Part shown: in pieces, positions 1 through 9,559 of the stretch | Layout: every line of letters starts with the position of its first letter | How positions within the stretch are numbered: the first letter of the stretch is position 1 | NCBI RefSeq assembly: GCF_000956405.1 | Contig: NZ_JYIV01000025.1 | Span: 100,862 to 164,861 of the forward strand | Source: Microbacterium oxydans | Lineage (GTDB): Bacteria; Actinomycetota; Actinomycetes; Actinomycetales; Microbacteriaceae | Length of the DNA stretch: 64,000 nt | Reading direction: 5' to 3' | The notes under the pieces: generated by a model | What the model was told of the DNA's origin: nothing | What the model saw: only the letters and a program-made list of their open reading frames with translations | The model's database searches: none | Position numbers and translations under genes: made by a program

Positions 1-2499
1 ACGACCGGCAGCGCCGACATGCTGCTGATCGGCGACTTCAACGCCTATGGCAAGGAAGACCCGATCGACGTGTTCACCTCGAACGGCTGGAGCGACCTGG
101 TCGCCGACAAGGCATCGGGCCAGTACACGTACTCGTTCGACGGCGAGCTCGGATCGCTCGACCACGTGATCGCGTCCCCGTCGCTCGTCTCGTCGATCAC
201 CGGCGCCGGTGTGTGGGGCATCAACTCGCCCGAGTGGAGCGACCGTGGCTACGCCTTCGGCGCAACTGAGCAGGGTACGCCCTACCGTTCCAGCGACCAC
301 GACCCGATCATCGTCGGCGTCTCCTCGGAGATCCCGCCGGTGAGCATCGATGTCGTCACGGTGAACGACTTCCACGGTCGGATCGAGGCAGACGGCGCTG
401 CTGCGGGTGCGGCCGTCCTGGCCGGTGCCGTGAAGCAGTTCCGTGAGGCGAACCCGAACACGATCTTCGCCGGTGCCGGCGACCTGATCGGCGCGTCGAC
501 GTTCACCTCGTTCATCAACGACGACAACCCCACGATCGACGCTCTCAACGCGGCCGGTCTCGATGTGAGCGCGGCGGGCAACCACGAGTTCGATCAGGGC
601 TGGGCGGATCTCCGCGACCGCGTGCAGGACCGCGCGGACTGGGAGTACATCTCGTCGAACGTGTTCGTCACCGAGACCGGTGAGCCCGCGCTCGCCCCGG
701 CCTGGGTGAAGGAGCTCGACGGCGTCCGCGTCGGATTCGTCGGTGCCGTCACCGAAGACCTGGACTCGCTGGTCTCGCCCGAGGGCATCAAGGACCTCGA
801 GGTCCGCAGCATCGTCGACTCCGTGAATGCGGTGGCGGATGACCTGCGCGACGGCGACGAGTCCAACGGCGAGGCGGATGTCGTGATCCTGCTCGTGCAC
901 GAGGGCGCATCCAGCACCGCCGTGTCCAGCATCACTCCGGACTCCCCGCTCGGCGAGATCGTCTACGGCGTCGACGGCGACGTGGACGCGATCGTCTCGG
1001 CGCACACCCACCTCGCCTACAACCACGTGATCGACGGTCGTCCGGTCGTCTCCGCGGGGCAGTACGGCGAGAACCTGGGCCTGATGAACATCAAGGTCGA
1101 CCCGAAGACGAAGGACCTGATCTCGATCACCAACGAGATCAAGCCCCTCACCGCCGCGGGGAAGCCGCTGTACCCGGCTGTACCCGAGGTGCAGGCCATC
1201 GTCGACAAGGCGAAGGCCGAGGCTGACGTGCTGGGCGCTGTCAAGGTCGGAGACATCACCGCCGACTTCAACCGTGCGCGTCAGACCAACGGCTCGGAGA
1301 ACCGCGGTGGCGAATCCACCATCGGGAACTTCGTCGCTGACGTGCAGAAGTGGTCCACGGGCGCCGATGTGGCGATCATGAACCCGGGTGGTATCCGCGC
1401 GAATCTGACGTACGCCTCGGCCGGAGCCTCCGACCCCGACGGCAACGTCACCTACCGCGAGGCGGCCACGGTCCAGCCGTTCGCGAACACCCTGGTGACG
1501 CTGACGCTCACGGGCGCTCAGCTGAAGGGCGTGCTCGAGGAGCAGTGGCAGCCGGCGGGCTCGGCTCGTCCGTTCCTGAAGCTCGGCGTCTCGAAGGGTC
1601 TGGTCTACACCTACGACCCCGCTGCGGCGCAGGGTTCACGGGTCACGTCGATCACGCTCGACGGTGCCCCTCTCGATCCGGCGAAGAACTACACGGTGGC
1701 GGCGAACTCGTTCCTCGCGGCGGGTGGAGACAACTTCTTCACCTTCAAGGAGGGCACGGGCAAGCGCGACACGGGCAAGATCGACCTGCAGTCCATGGTC
1801 GACTGGTTCGACGCGAACAAGACTGCGAGCCCCGACTACGCCCAGCGCGCCGTCGGAGTCTCGGTCAGCGCGGCGGACGCCGACGGTTACAGCGCCGGCG
1901 ACCAGGTGACCGTGTCGCTCTCCTCGCTGGCGTTCAGCGCCGGTGAGCCGGCTCCGGGCGAGGTGACGCTGTCGCTCGGCGGCACGCAGCTCGCGGCGGG
2001 TGCCGTCGACCCGGCGGTCGTCGACACCACGGACGAGGGTGGGCGCGCCACCCTCACCTTCACGGTTCCGTCCGGCGTCTTCGGCGAGCAGGCGCTCACC
2101 GTGAACGTCGCCGGTACCGGAACCACCGTGCAGGTGCCGTTCACGATCGCCGGCGAGCAAGAGTTCGCCGGGACGATCGCGCTCGGTTCGTCAAAGGTCA
2201 CCGCGGGCAAGAACCTCAAGGTCACCGGTGCCGGCTATGTGCCCGGCGAGACCGTGAGCATCGAGCTGCGGCCGAAGAAGGGCAAGCCGGTCCAGGTCGG
2301 CACCGTCCAGGTCGGCGCAGACGGTACCTTCAGCACCTCGGTCACCGTGCCGAAGAGCGCTCCGTCCGGCAAGTACACCGTCGCCGCATCGCAGGCGGAC
2401 GGGGACGCGGCGACCGCGACGGTCACCGTGAACCGGGCCGGCGGCGTCATCGGCGCGATCCTCGACTGGCTCTGGGAGCTGCTGACCCGGTGGTTCTGA
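1..2499 (+). CDS. Secreted nuclease / 5'-nucleotidase fusion, 5' end missing
   Basis: The frame is open from base 1, so the start and any signal peptide lie outside the window; 832 residues are visible. First comes the end of an endonuclease/exonuclease/phosphatase domain (GDFNAY at base 31, SDHDP at base 292). A complete UshA-like 5'-nucleotidase follows: metallophosphatase motifs NDFHGR (364), GNHEFD (577) and HTHL (1003), then the substrate-binding C-terminal domain with NPGGIRANL (1381). The last 250 or so residues are Ig-like beta-sandwich modules ending in a Trp-rich tail, without an LPXTG or LAXTG signal. ExeM/NucH-plus-nucleotidase proteins are extracellular and release phosphate and nucleosides from DNA and nucleotides; this role is inferred from the family. 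A strong hairpin follows the stop. Confidence 0.88.
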   Translation, partial: TTGSADMLLIGDFNAYGKEDPIDVFTSNGWSDLVADKASGQYTYSFDGELGSLDHVIASPSLVSSITGAGVWGINSPEWSDRGYAFGATEQGTPYRSSDHDPIIVGVSSEIPPVSIDVVTVNDFHGRIEADGAAAGAAVLAGAVKQFREANPNTIFAGAGDLIGASTFTSFINDDNPTIDALNAAGLDVSAAGNHEFDQGWADLRDRVQDRADWEYISSNVFVTETGEPALAPAWVKELDGVRVGFVGAVTEDLDSLVSPEGIKDLEVRSIVDSVNAVADDLRDGDESNGEADVVILLVHEGASSTAVSSITPDSPLGEIVYGVDGDVDAIVSAHTHLAYNHVIDGRPVVSAGQYGENLGLMNIKVDPKTKDLISITNEIKPLTAAGKPLYPAVPEVQAIVDKAKAEADVLGAVKVGDITADFNRARQTNGSENRGGESTIGNFVADVQKWSTGADVAIMNPGGIRANLTYASAGASDPDGNVTYREAATVQPFANTLVTLTLTGAQLKGVLEEQWQPAGSARPFLKLGVSKGLVYTYDPAAAQGSRVTSITLDGAPLDPAKNYTVAANSFLAAGGDNFFTFKEGTGKRDTGKIDLQSMVDWFDANKTASPDYAQRAVGVSVSAADADGYSAGDQVTVSLSSLAFSAGEPAPGEVTLSLGGTQLAAGAVDPAVVDTTDEGGRATLTFTVPSGVFGEQALTVNVAGTGTTVQVPFTIAGEQEFAGTIALGSSKVTAGKNLKVTGAGYVPGETVSIELRPKKGKPVQVGTVQVGADGTFSTSVTVPKSAPSGKYTVAASQADGDAATATVTVNRAGGVIGAILDWLWELLTRWF

Positions 2500-2541
2500 T
2501 CCGGAAGAGTGGTTCTGATCCGTTGATCGGATGACACAGGC

Positions 2542-2573
2542 GGAGGCCGTCGGGAGCGATCCCGGCGGCCTCC
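2542..2573 (+). terminator. Hairpin terminator after the nucleotidase gene
   Basis: A 14-bp stem (2542-2555 with 2560-2573, one G-T pair) closes a 4-nt loop 42 bp after the stop. There is no U-tract, as is common for high-GC actinobacterial terminators. Confidence 0.7.
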
Positions 2574-2625
2574 GTCGTGCAGGCGAGGTGTCGCGCGCCC
2601 GAATTCAGCACGATTCTCCGGCGGC

Positions 2626-2631
2626 TAGACT
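2626..2631 (+). promoter_or_regulatory. Leaderless-type -10 box (TAGACT) of the DUF3817 gene
   Basis: TAGACT ends 6 nt before the ATG at 2638, which puts the expected transcription start on the A of the start codon. No Shine-Dalgarno sequence is visible. The -35 region is weak (TTCAGC near 2604). Confidence 0.6.
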
Positions 2632-2637
2632 GGACGC

Positions 2638-3150
2638 ATGCCCGAACCGAAAGTCGCCAGCTTTCCGGCGATCCGCGGTGCGCTGAAGTTCTACCAGATC
2701 GCGTCGATCATCACAGGAGTCATGCTGCTCCTGCTGCTGGCCGAGATGGTGCTGAAGTACACGCCGATCCACCTCGAGCTCTTCCTGGGCGGTTCCGGAG
2801 GTCCGCTCTGGTTCGCCGGGGTGCTCGCGGGGGCTGACTGCCAGTGGTGGTCGCTGTTCGCCCCGATGACCAACTCCTGCGAGATGACCTCGCTGGGCGA
2901 CGGCTTCAACCTGTCGCTGTTCATCCTCGTCGCGCACGGCTGGTTCTACGTCGTGTACCTCTTCGCCTGCTTCCGCATGTGGAGCCTGATGCGCTGGCGC
3001 TTCCCGCGGTTCCTCCTGCTCGCGCTCGGCGGCGTCGTGCCGCTGCTGTCGTTCTTCATGGAGGCGGTCGTCGCCCGTGAAGTCAAGACCTATCTCGCCA
3101 CCAGAGAGGCCGCCGAGGCCTCCGCCCCCGCCCCGGAAGGTGTCCGTTGA
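2638..3150 (+). CDS. DUF3817 family membrane protein
   Basis: A 170-residue protein with about four hydrophobic segments (roughly residues 15-33, 55-67, 98-118 and 125-142) and the layout of the DUF3817 family, whose function is unknown. It lies directly upstream of guaA and overlaps it by 4 bp (TTGA), so the two are co-transcribed and probably translationally coupled. This DUF3817-guaA arrangement is common in Microbacteriaceae. The ATG start is set by a -10 box ending 6 nt upstream. Confidence 0.85.
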   Translation: MPEPKVASFPAIRGALKFYQIASIITGVMLLLLLAEMVLKYTPIHLELFLGGSGGPLWFAGVLAGADCQWWSLFAPMTNSCEMTSLGDGFNLSLFILVAHGWFYVVYLFACFRMWSLMRWRFPRFLLLALGGVVPLLSFFMEAVVAREVKTYLATREAAEASAPAPEGVR

Positions 3151-4733
3151 CCGAACAGTCCGAGACCCAGCAGCGTCCTGCGCTCGTCGTCGACTTCGGC
3201 GCGCAGTACGCGCAGCTGATCGCCCGCCGCGTCCGTGAGGCGGGTGTCTACAGCGAGATCGTGCCGCACACCGCCACGGCCGAGGAGATCGCCGCGAAGA
3301 ACCCCGTCGCGATCATCCTCTCCGGCGGACCGTCGTCGGTGTACGAGGAGGGTGCCCCCAAGCTCGACCCCGCGGTCTTCGACCTCGGCGTCCCGACCCT
3401 CGGCATCTGCTACGGCTTCCAGTACATGGCTCAGACGCTGGGCGGCGAGGTCGCGAACACCGGCCTGCGCGAGTACGGCGCGACGGACGCCGTCATCAGC
3501 GGTGGCGGCGGAACGCTGCTGGGCGGCCAGCCCGCGGAGCAGAACGTCTGGATGAGCCACGGCGACCAGGTGGCCAAGGCGCCCGAGGGCTTCGACGTGC
3601 TGGCGACCACCGACGCCACCAAGGTCGCGGCGTTCGCGAACGAGGAGCGCGGCTTCTACGGTGTGCAGTGGCACCCCGAGGTCAAGCACTCCGACCACGG
3701 TCAGCGCGTGCTCGAGAACTTCCTCCACAAGGGTGCGGGACTCGCGTCCGACTGGAACAGCGGCAACGTGATCGCCGAGCAGATCGAGCGCATCCGCGAG
3801 CAAGTGGGTGACGCCCGCGTCATCTCCGCGCTCTCCGGTGGCGTCGATTCCGCGGTCTCCACCGCTCTCGTGCACAAGGCCATCGGCGACCAGCTCACCG
3901 CCGTCTTCGTCGACCACGGACTCCTCCGCAAGGGCGAGCGCGAACAGGTCGAGAAGGACTACGTGGAGTCCACGGGCGTGCGACTGATCACGGTCGACGC
4001 GGCTGACACGTTCCTCGGCCACCTCCAGGGTGTGACCGACCCCGAGGAGAAGCGCAAGATCATCGGCCGCGAGTTCATCCGCGCGTTCGAGAAGGTGCAG
4101 CTCGATCTCGTCGCCGAGGCCAAGGCTTCGGGCGGCGCTCCGGTCAAGTTCCTCGTGCAGGGCACGCTCTACCCCGACGTCGTCGAGTCCGGCGGTGGCG
4201 CCGGCACCGCGAACATCAAGTCGCACCACAACGTGGGCGGTCTCCCGGACGACCTCGACTTCGAGCTCATCGAACCGCTGCGCGCCCTGTTCAAGGACGA
4301 GGTCCGTGCGATCGGCCGCGAGCTCGGCATCCCCGAGGCGATCGTCGGACGCCAGCCGTTTCCGGGGCCCGGCCTCGGCATCAGGATCATCGGTGAGGTC
4401 ACCGCTGACCGTCTCGAGATTCTGCGTGAGGCCGACGCCATCGCCCGCGAGGAGCTGACGAAGGCCGGCCTCGACCAGGAGATCTGGCAGTGCCCGGTCG
4501 TGCTGCTCGCCGATGTGCGCTCGGTGGGCGTGCAGGGTGACGGCCGCACCTACGGCCACCCGATCGTGCTGCGCCCGGTGTCGAGCGAAGACGCCATGAC
4601 CGCCGACTGGACGCGCCTGCCCTACGACGTGCTGTCGAAGATCTCGAACCGCATCACGAACGGCGTCCGCGACGTCAACCGCGTCGTGCTCGACGTCACG
4701 TCGAAGCCGCCGGGGACGATCGAGTGGGAGTAG
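3147..4733 (+). CDS. guaA: GMP synthase (glutamine-hydrolysing)
   Basis: Converts XMP, ATP and glutamine to GMP in the cytosol, the last step of de novo guanine nucleotide synthesis. The 528-residue protein has the class I glutamine amidotransferase domain (nucleophile C88 in GICYGFQ; QWHPE holds the catalytic His and Glu), the ATP-pyrophosphatase P-loop SGGVDSAV near residue 231, and the C-terminal dimerisation domain ending in KPPGTIEWE, which is diagnostic. Length is normal for the family. The start is a rare TTG inside the stop of the upstream gene, giving a TTGA overlap; a coding start further upstream is impossible without a longer overlap. The glycosyltransferase gene follows within a few bases. 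Confidence 0.98.
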   Translation: MTEQSETQQRPALVVDFGAQYAQLIARRVREAGVYSEIVPHTATAEEIAAKNPVAIILSGGPSSVYEEGAPKLDPAVFDLGVPTLGICYGFQYMAQTLGGEVANTGLREYGATDAVISGGGGTLLGGQPAEQNVWMSHGDQVAKAPEGFDVLATTDATKVAAFANEERGFYGVQWHPEVKHSDHGQRVLENFLHKGAGLASDWNSGNVIAEQIERIREQVGDARVISALSGGVDSAVSTALVHKAIGDQLTAVFVDHGLLRKGEREQVEKDYVESTGVRLITVDAADTFLGHLQGVTDPEEKRKIIGREFIRAFEKVQLDLVAEAKASGGAPVKFLVQGTLYPDVVESGGGAGTANIKSHHNVGGLPDDLDFELIEPLRALFKDEVRAIGRELGIPEAIVGRQPFPGPGLGIRIIGEVTADRLEILREADAIAREELTKAGLDQEIWQCPVVLLADVRSVGVQGDGRTYGHPIVLRPVSSEDAMTADWTRLPYDVLSKISNRITNGVRDVNRVVLDVTSKPPGTIEWE

Positions 4734-4741
4734 GGAGCACG

Positions 4742-6130
4742 ATGCTCCCCGACGCGGCGCCGGCACTTCCCGACGCCGAGTACCTGGTGCTGTCCAGCCG
4801 GCTCATCCCCGGCATGGACGGCGGGTACACGATCGCGACGCTCGCCCGTGCCCGCCAGCTGGCGAGCGCCGGGGTGGCCGATGGGTCAGGCCCGCAGCTG
4901 CTCACGTTCGATCCAGGAACCACGGCCGACCATGCCGCGCACCGACGGACGTTCGCGGAACAGGGTGCGCTCGTCGACTCCTCGCGGATGCGGAACCTGT
5001 TCGACGAGGCCGCAGCAGAGGGCGGGGGAGCGGCCGACTGGCTGCGTGCCGCCGCCGACCCCGCGGTGAGCGCCGATCCCGATGTGGAGTACCGGGTGCT
5101 CGCGGATGCCGAGGGGCGACCGTTCGCGGCGCTGCCGGTGATCCCGGGCAATCCGGACTGGCATCTGAGCGAGGAGCCGGTGCTCGTCTACGACGCCGCG
5201 GGTCGGGTGACGGGGGCGCTGCACGGCTTCCGTGGCCTCTACCGCGCCTGGCTCGACCACGTGACGGCGGCGTTCGGCGACCGTCGGATCATCGTGATCT
5301 GCGAGTCCAGGCAGCTCGGCGAGCTCATCGCGGACTGGTCGGACCCGCGTGTGCGCATCCTGCACACGATCCACACCATGCACGTGGAGGCGCCGTACAC
5401 GCCTGATGCCCCGATGAACACGCTCTGGACGCGCTGGTTCCGCCTCGCCGACCGCTTCGACGCCGTGATCTGGCCGACCGCCACGCAGCGCGATGACGTC
5501 GTCTCCCGCTTCGGCGCATCGGCTTCGCACGTGCTGGTGCCGAACCCCATCGCTCCGGTCGACCGCCGCGACGACCTGCGCGAAGACGGCCTGGTCGTGG
5601 TGCTGGGGCGCCTCGCACCCGGAAAGCGCGTCGATCAGGCCATCCGCGCGTTCCTCGCGGCCGACGTGCCTGGCGCCCGCATGGAGATCTGGGGTGGCGG
5701 CCCGGAGGAGGAGCGGCTGCGCGCCCTGATCGCAGAGCTCGATGCGGGGGAGCGCGTGCTCCTCGCCGGTTACACCGATTCACCGGGTACCGTGCTCGAT
5801 CGGGCGTCCATGATCGTCACAGCGACCGCTTTCGAGGGTCAGCCGCTGTCCATCGTCGAGGCTCTTCTGCACAGCGCCCCTGTCGTGTCGTACGACGCCC
5901 GATACGGCATCCGCGACGTCCTGGAACAGGGCGGAGGTGTCCTGGTGCCGAGCGGCGATGTCGAGGCGCTGGGAGAGGCGATCCGCGCACTGCTGACAGA
6001 CCCCGATCGTCTCGCGTCGCTGAGCGCCGAAGCCCCGTCGGTCGCGGCCGCATGGAGCCCGCAACGCTCGCTCGACGCCCTCACCGCTGTGATCGCCGAG
6101 GCTGCCGCGCGCCCGTCTCGTCGCGCCTGA
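4742..6130 (+). CDS. GT4-type glycosyltransferase
   Basis: A 462-residue GT-B fold glycosyltransferase. The C-terminal half carries the group 1 (GT4) hallmarks: VVLGRLAPGKRVDQAI, then GGGPEEERL and an E-x7-E-like end with EGQPLSIVEALL, the nucleotide-sugar site. The N-terminal half resembles TagE/GtfA-like enzymes that glycosylate wall polymers or proteins, but the acceptor cannot be read from sequence. I chose ATG 4742 over GTG 4724 (inside guaA) because AGGGAG lies just before it. It follows guaA with an 8-bp gap, so it is probably in the same transcript, although no metabolic link is obvious. Confidence 0.85.
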   Translation: MLPDAAPALPDAEYLVLSSRLIPGMDGGYTIATLARARQLASAGVADGSGPQLLTFDPGTTADHAAHRRTFAEQGALVDSSRMRNLFDEAAAEGGGAADWLRAAADPAVSADPDVEYRVLADAEGRPFAALPVIPGNPDWHLSEEPVLVYDAAGRVTGALHGFRGLYRAWLDHVTAAFGDRRIIVICESRQLGELIADWSDPRVRILHTIHTMHVEAPYTPDAPMNTLWTRWFRLADRFDAVIWPTATQRDDVVSRFGASASHVLVPNPIAPVDRRDDLREDGLVVVLGRLAPGKRVDQAIRAFLAADVPGARMEIWGGGPEEERLRALIAELDAGERVLLAGYTDSPGTVLDRASMIVTATAFEGQPLSIVEALLHSAPVVSYDARYGIRDVLEQGGGVLVPSGDVEALGEAIRALLTDPDRLASLSAEAPSVAAAWSPQRSLDALTAVIAEAAARPSRRA

Positions 6131-6241
6131 CCGCGCCACCACCTTCCGGTCGCAGTTCCTGTCGCTTGTGCGCCTCCGGAGCGACGGAAAACGCGACCGG
6201 ACCCCGGTGTTCAGAACTTCTCCGAAGAATCTCAGGGATGA

Positions 6242-6269
6242 TGTCGATCTGCGGCGTTCCCGTTCGACG
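6242..6269 (+). promoter_or_regulatory. Putative ECF42 sigma promoter
   Basis: TGTCGA (6242-6247), 17 nt, then CGACG (6265-6269), about 49 nt upstream of the DGPF-protein ATG. From memory, the promoter reported for ECF42 sigma factors of Streptomyces is TGTCGA at -35 with CGA/TC at -10. The match and its position before the ECF42 operon suggest autoregulation. Confidence 0.6.
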
Positions 6270-6317
6270 TCTTAGATGAGAGGGTCGAGAGACGGCCCCT
6301 TGAACAAGGAGAACATC

Positions 6318-6743
6318 ATGAAGTTCATGCTCATCATGCGCGCGACCGACGAGGCAGTGGAGGCGTACAAGGAGATGCCCTTCGACCAGGTCATCGAGGC
6401 CATGGGCAAGTACAACGAATCCATGATCAAGGCGGGCGTGCTCGTGGCCGGTGAGGGTCTGACCGACGCGGCCGAGGGCTTCGTCGTCGACTTCAGCACC
6501 GAGAAGCCGCTCATCACGGACGGCCCCTACGGCGAGACCAAGGAGCTCTTCAACGGCTTCTGGATCATCGAGGTCCCCACGCGCGAAGAGGCGGCGGAGT
6601 GGGCGAGCCGTGCTCCTCTCGGACGTGGTTCGTACCTCGAGGTGCGTCGTGTGACCGGTGTCGAGGACTTCCCTGCCGACAACGAGTGGATCCAGAAGGA
6701 AGCGGGCTGGCGCGAGGAAGCGGAACAGCGCGCGCAGCAGTGA
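6318..6743 (+). CDS. YciI/DGPF domain protein (ECF42 partner)
   Basis: A small 141-residue protein of the YCII-related/DGPF family; the name motif DGPYGE is visible mid-protein. Proteins of this family are the genetic hallmark of ECF42 sigma factors, and the next gene is such a sigma factor 13 bp downstream, so both form one operon. The biochemical activity of the DGPF proteins is not established. The start at ATG 6318 is fixed by AAGGAG at 6306; an upstream in-frame ATG at 6276 has no such site. Confidence 0.88.
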   Translation: MKFMLIMRATDEAVEAYKEMPFDQVIEAMGKYNESMIKAGVLVAGEGLTDAAEGFVVDFSTEKPLITDGPYGETKELFNGFWIIEVPTREEAAEWASRAPLGRGSYLEVRRVTGVEDFPADNEWIQKEAGWREEAEQRAQQ

Positions 6744-6756
6744 CGGACGAGCAGCG

Positions 6757-8052
6757 ATGACTCCTCCTGTGCACGGCCAGACGGCGCGCTCGGCACCCGA
6801 TCCCGGATCTGCTGAGCGCGCCGTCACGGCTGTGTGGCGCATCGAGTCGGCGCGCATCGTCGGCTCGCTCACCCGGATGGTGGGTGACTTCGGGCTCGCC
6901 GAAGACCTGGCCCAGGAAGCACTGGTCGATGCGTTGCAGCAGTGGCCGGTCGAGGGCGTTCCCCGCAACGCCGGGGCCTGGCTCACGGCGGTCGCGAAGC
7001 GCAAGGCCATCGACCGTTGGCGTCGCCAGGAACGGCTCGACGACAGGGTGGCCCTGCTCGCGCATGACCTCGAGCGGGAACAGGCGGAGGGCGGTGACCT
7101 GCTGTGGGATCCGGACGCCGTGGATGACGACGTGCTGCGCCTGATCTTCATCTCCTGCCATCCGGTTCTCGCCAAGGAGGCTCAGGTCGCTCTGACGCTG
7201 CGTGTCGTCGGTGGGCTGTCGAGTGAGGAGATCGCCCGCGCGTTCCTGGTGCCGACCGCGACCGTGCAGCAGCGCATCGTCCGCGCGAAGAAGACGCTCG
7301 CCGCCGCGAACGCTCCGTTCGAGGTTCCGCCCCGAGACGAGCGCACTCAGCGCATCGGTGCGATCCTCGGGGTGCTGTATCTGATCTTCAACGAGGCGCA
7401 CGCCGCGAGCAGCGGACCCGAATGGATGCGCCCTGAGCTGAGCGACGAGGCCATCCGCCTCACTCGGGTGCTCGCCACGCTCATGCCCCAGGAACCCGAG
7501 GTGCACGGTCTGCTGGCGCTCATGGAGCTCACGGCGGCGCGGTTCGCCGCCCGGGTGGACGGAAACGGGGACCCCGTGCTGCTGGCCGATCAGGACCGCA
7601 GACGCTGGGATCGGAGTCGTATCGCGCGGGGACGGGCCTCTCTCGCCAGCGCCGACGCGCTCGGCCGCGGCCGGGGGACGTATTGTCTGCAGGCGGCGAT
7701 CGCGGAGTCCCATGCCGTGGCCGCGTCGGTCGATGAGACGGACTGGGATCGGATCGTCCTGCTGTACGAGGCGCTGGGGCGCATCTCCCCGTCGCCGGTG
7801 GTGGAACTCAATCGAGCGGCGGCTGTCGCGATGGCCACAGGCCCCGCCTCGGCGCTGCGCATCATCGACGAGCTGTCGGACTCCGGGGTGCTGCGGGGCT
7901 ACCATCTGCTGCCGGCCACGCGAGGGGAGCTGCTGCGTCGACTCGGTCGTGAGGAAGAGGCCCGCAGCGAATTCGCGACTGCGGCCATGCTCGCCGGCAA
8001 TGATCGCGAGCGCACGCTGCTGGAGCGCAAGGCGCAGGGCGCACAGAAATGA
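6757..8052 (+). CDS. ECF42-type RNA polymerase sigma factor with TPR-like C-terminus
   Basis: A 431-residue sigma factor: region 2 (about residues 20-90, with DLAQEALVDAL and AVAKRKAIDRWRR), region 4 (about 125-180, with GLSSEEIARAF and TVQQRIVRAKK) and a helical extension of about 230 residues. The extension is the signature of the ECF42 group and replaces a classical anti-sigma factor in control. The partner DGPF gene lies immediately upstream. ATG 6757 is preferred over an upstream GTG inside the DGPF gene because the residues from 6757 onward align with the conserved region 2 start. The signal it senses is unknown. Confidence 0.9.
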   Translation: MTPPVHGQTARSAPDPGSAERAVTAVWRIESARIVGSLTRMVGDFGLAEDLAQEALVDALQQWPVEGVPRNAGAWLTAVAKRKAIDRWRRQERLDDRVALLAHDLEREQAEGGDLLWDPDAVDDDVLRLIFISCHPVLAKEAQVALTLRVVGGLSSEEIARAFLVPTATVQQRIVRAKKTLAAANAPFEVPPRDERTQRIGAILGVLYLIFNEAHAASSGPEWMRPELSDEAIRLTRVLATLMPQEPEVHGLLALMELTAARFAARVDGNGDPVLLADQDRRRWDRSRIARGRASLASADALGRGRGTYCLQAAIAESHAVAASVDETDWDRIVLLYEALGRISPSPVVELNRAAAVAMATGPASALRIIDELSDSGVLRGYHLLPATRGELLRRLGREEEARSEFATAAMLAGNDRERTLLERKAQGAQK

Positions 8053-8093
8053 CCCGCCCCCTTCGGTAGCGCGAAGCTGCCGAAGAGGGCGGG
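8053..8093. terminator. Bidirectional hairpin between convergent genes
   Basis: An 18-bp stem with two wobble pairs (8053-8070 with 8076-8093) starts right after the sigma factor stop and lies before the stop of the convergent GlsB-like gene, so it can serve both. Confidence 0.7.
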
Positions 8094-8113
8094 CGTCTGG
8101 ATCCGGAGGATCG

Positions 8114-8386
8114 TCAGTCGTTGACCTTCTGGCCACGGCCGGCGATCAGGCCGTAGATCAGCAGCACGATGATCGAACCGCCGATGGCGAGGAGCCAGGT
8201 GCCGAGGTCCCAGAACTCCGTCAGCGGACGGTTCAGGATCAAGCTGCCGAGCCAGCCGCCGAGCAGTGCACCGACGACGCCGAGAAGCAGCGTGATGAAC
8301 CATCCGCCGCCCTGCTTGCCGGGCAGGATCAGCTTCGCGATGGCTCCGGCGATGAGGCCGAGAAGAAGAAAGCCGAGAAAACTCAT
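8114..8386 (-). CDS. GlsB/YeaQ/YmgE family stress membrane protein
   Basis: A 90-residue, very hydrophobic, Gly-rich protein with three membrane segments and the family start FLGFLLLGLIAGAIAKLI. The family (transglycosylase-associated protein) is induced by general stress in many bacteria; no catalytic activity is established. AAGGAG precedes the ATG. A -10-like TAGACG on the minus strand (8433-8438) would give a leader of about 40 nt holding a 7-bp hairpin (8408-8414 with 8419-8425). Confidence 0.85.
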   Translation of the reverse strand: MSFLGFLLLGLIAGAIAKLILPGKQGGGWFITLLLGVVGALLGGWLGSLILNRPLTEFWDLGTWLLAIGGSIIVLLIYGLIAGRGQKVND

Positions 8387-8497
8387 GGTCAGCTCCTTGG
8401 GTCAGGAGCCCCGGGGTGCCGGGGCCTCGTGACGTCTACTGTGCCCGGCCCCGGAATCATGTGCCAACCCCTTGCGCGCGGCCTCCCGGATATGGCA

Positions 8498-8531
8498 AGA
8501 GGCCCGCCTCCCTTGCAGGAGACGGGCCTCT
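8498..8531 (-). terminator. Terminator after the Bax-inhibitor-1 gene
   Basis: A 14-bp stem with one wobble pair (8498-8511 with 8518-8531) and a 6-nt loop, directly downstream of the minus-strand gene ending at 8549. Confidence 0.7.
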
Positions 8532-8548
8532 CGGCGACACGGGTCGCG

Positions 8549-9469
8549 TCAGTTGTTGCCGCGGGCGATCGCGATGATCCGCAGGATCTCGACGTAGAGC
8601 CAGACGACCGTGACCATGATGCCGAAGGCGCCGAGCCAGCCGTACTTGCGAGGAGCGCCGTTGCGGACGCCCTGCTGGATCTGGTCGAAGTCGAGCACCA
8701 GCGAGTACGCGGCCATGATCACGACGAGGACGCCGATGATGAGTCCGAGCGGGATGCCGAAGATCTTGGTGCTAAACAGGCCGAACGCGTTGTCGTTGAT
8801 GCCGGTCCACATGAGGACGAGGTTCAGCAGGGAGAAGACCAGGTAGCCGATCATCGCGATCATGAAGATCTTGGTCGCCTTCTTCGACGCGCGGATCTTG
8901 CCGCTCGCGAAGAGAGCGAGAGTGACGCCGACGACCGAGACGGTCGCGAGCGTCGCCTGGAAGACGATGCCGGGCCAGCGCACCTCGAAGAACGCCGAGA
9001 TGCCACCGATGAACAGACCCTCGAACGCCGCGTAGGCGAAGATCAGTGCGGGGCGCACCTTCTTGCGCGAGGTGAAGGTGATGACCATGGCGAGCACGAA
9101 ACCGCCGAGCGCCCCGAGCGCCCACGGCAGCACGCTGACGGCGGCGGGGTTGTACGGGTCGTAGCGGGGCACGTCGAGTCCACCGAGCGTCAGCACCCAG
9201 CCGATGGCGGCGGTGACGAGGAGGATGCCGAACAGGCCGGCGGTCTTCCAGACGGTGTCCTCGACCGACATGCGGTCGGTCTCGATGGCACCGGCGGGCG
9301 GCGCCGCGTACATGCCCTCGAGCTGCGCGTTGGCGGCAGCGTCCATCGCCCCGTGCTGGAGCGAGGCACTCTGCGCGCCCTGGGCAGCCTGAGGTCCGCC
9401 CGGGTACGTCGCGACGTTGCGCGGGTCCTGCTGCTGGAAAGCAGGGTTGTTGAAAGCGAAGTTGCTCAT
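8549..9469 (-). CDS. Bax inhibitor-1/YccA family membrane protein
   Basis: A 306-residue protein with a polar N-terminal tail of about 75 residues (NNPAFQQ near the start) and then seven membrane segments, the layout of the actinobacterial YccA/BI-1 family. Relatives are pH-sensitive calcium-leak channels or modulators of membrane proteases; the role here is unknown. The last segments are followed by a short tail ending in ARGNN. A minus-strand -10 box TATCGT (9514-9519) and a GGAG site lie upstream. It is divergent from the glycerophosphodiesterase gene. Confidence 0.85.
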   Translation of the reverse strand: MSNFAFNNPAFQQQDPRNVATYPGGPQAAQGAQSASLQHGAMDAAANAQLEGMYAAPPAGAIETDRMSVEDTVWKTAGLFGILLVTAAIGWVLTLGGLDVPRYDPYNPAAVSVLPWALGALGGFVLAMVITFTSRKKVRPALIFAYAAFEGLFIGGISAFFEVRWPGIVFQATLATVSVVGVTLALFASGKIRASKKATKIFMIAMIGYLVFSLLNLVLMWTGINDNAFGLFSTKIFGIPLGLIIGVLVVIMAAYSLVLDFDQIQQGVRNGAPRKYGWLGAFGIMVTVVWLYVEILRIIAIARGNN

Positions 9470-9547
9470 TGGTGGGCCTCACTCCAAAGGGGGGTAGTAG
9501 GTCTCTCCCCTCCACGATACTCGGCAGGGGGCGCCGCCGGGGTGTTC

Positions 9548-9553
9548 TACGCT
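9548..9553 (+). promoter_or_regulatory. Leaderless-type -10 box (TACGCT) of the glycerophosphodiesterase gene
   Basis: TACGCT ends 6 nt before the GTG at 9560. No ribosome binding site is present between them, so transcription probably starts on the start codon. This also fixes the gene start. Confidence 0.6.
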
Positions 9554-9559
9554 GAGAGC

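Noticed and set aside
7712..9559. Long plus-strand upstream extension of the glycerophosphodiesterase frame
   Set aside because: It runs through the sigma factor 3' end and across two minus-strand membrane-protein genes; homology and the -10 box place the start at 9560.
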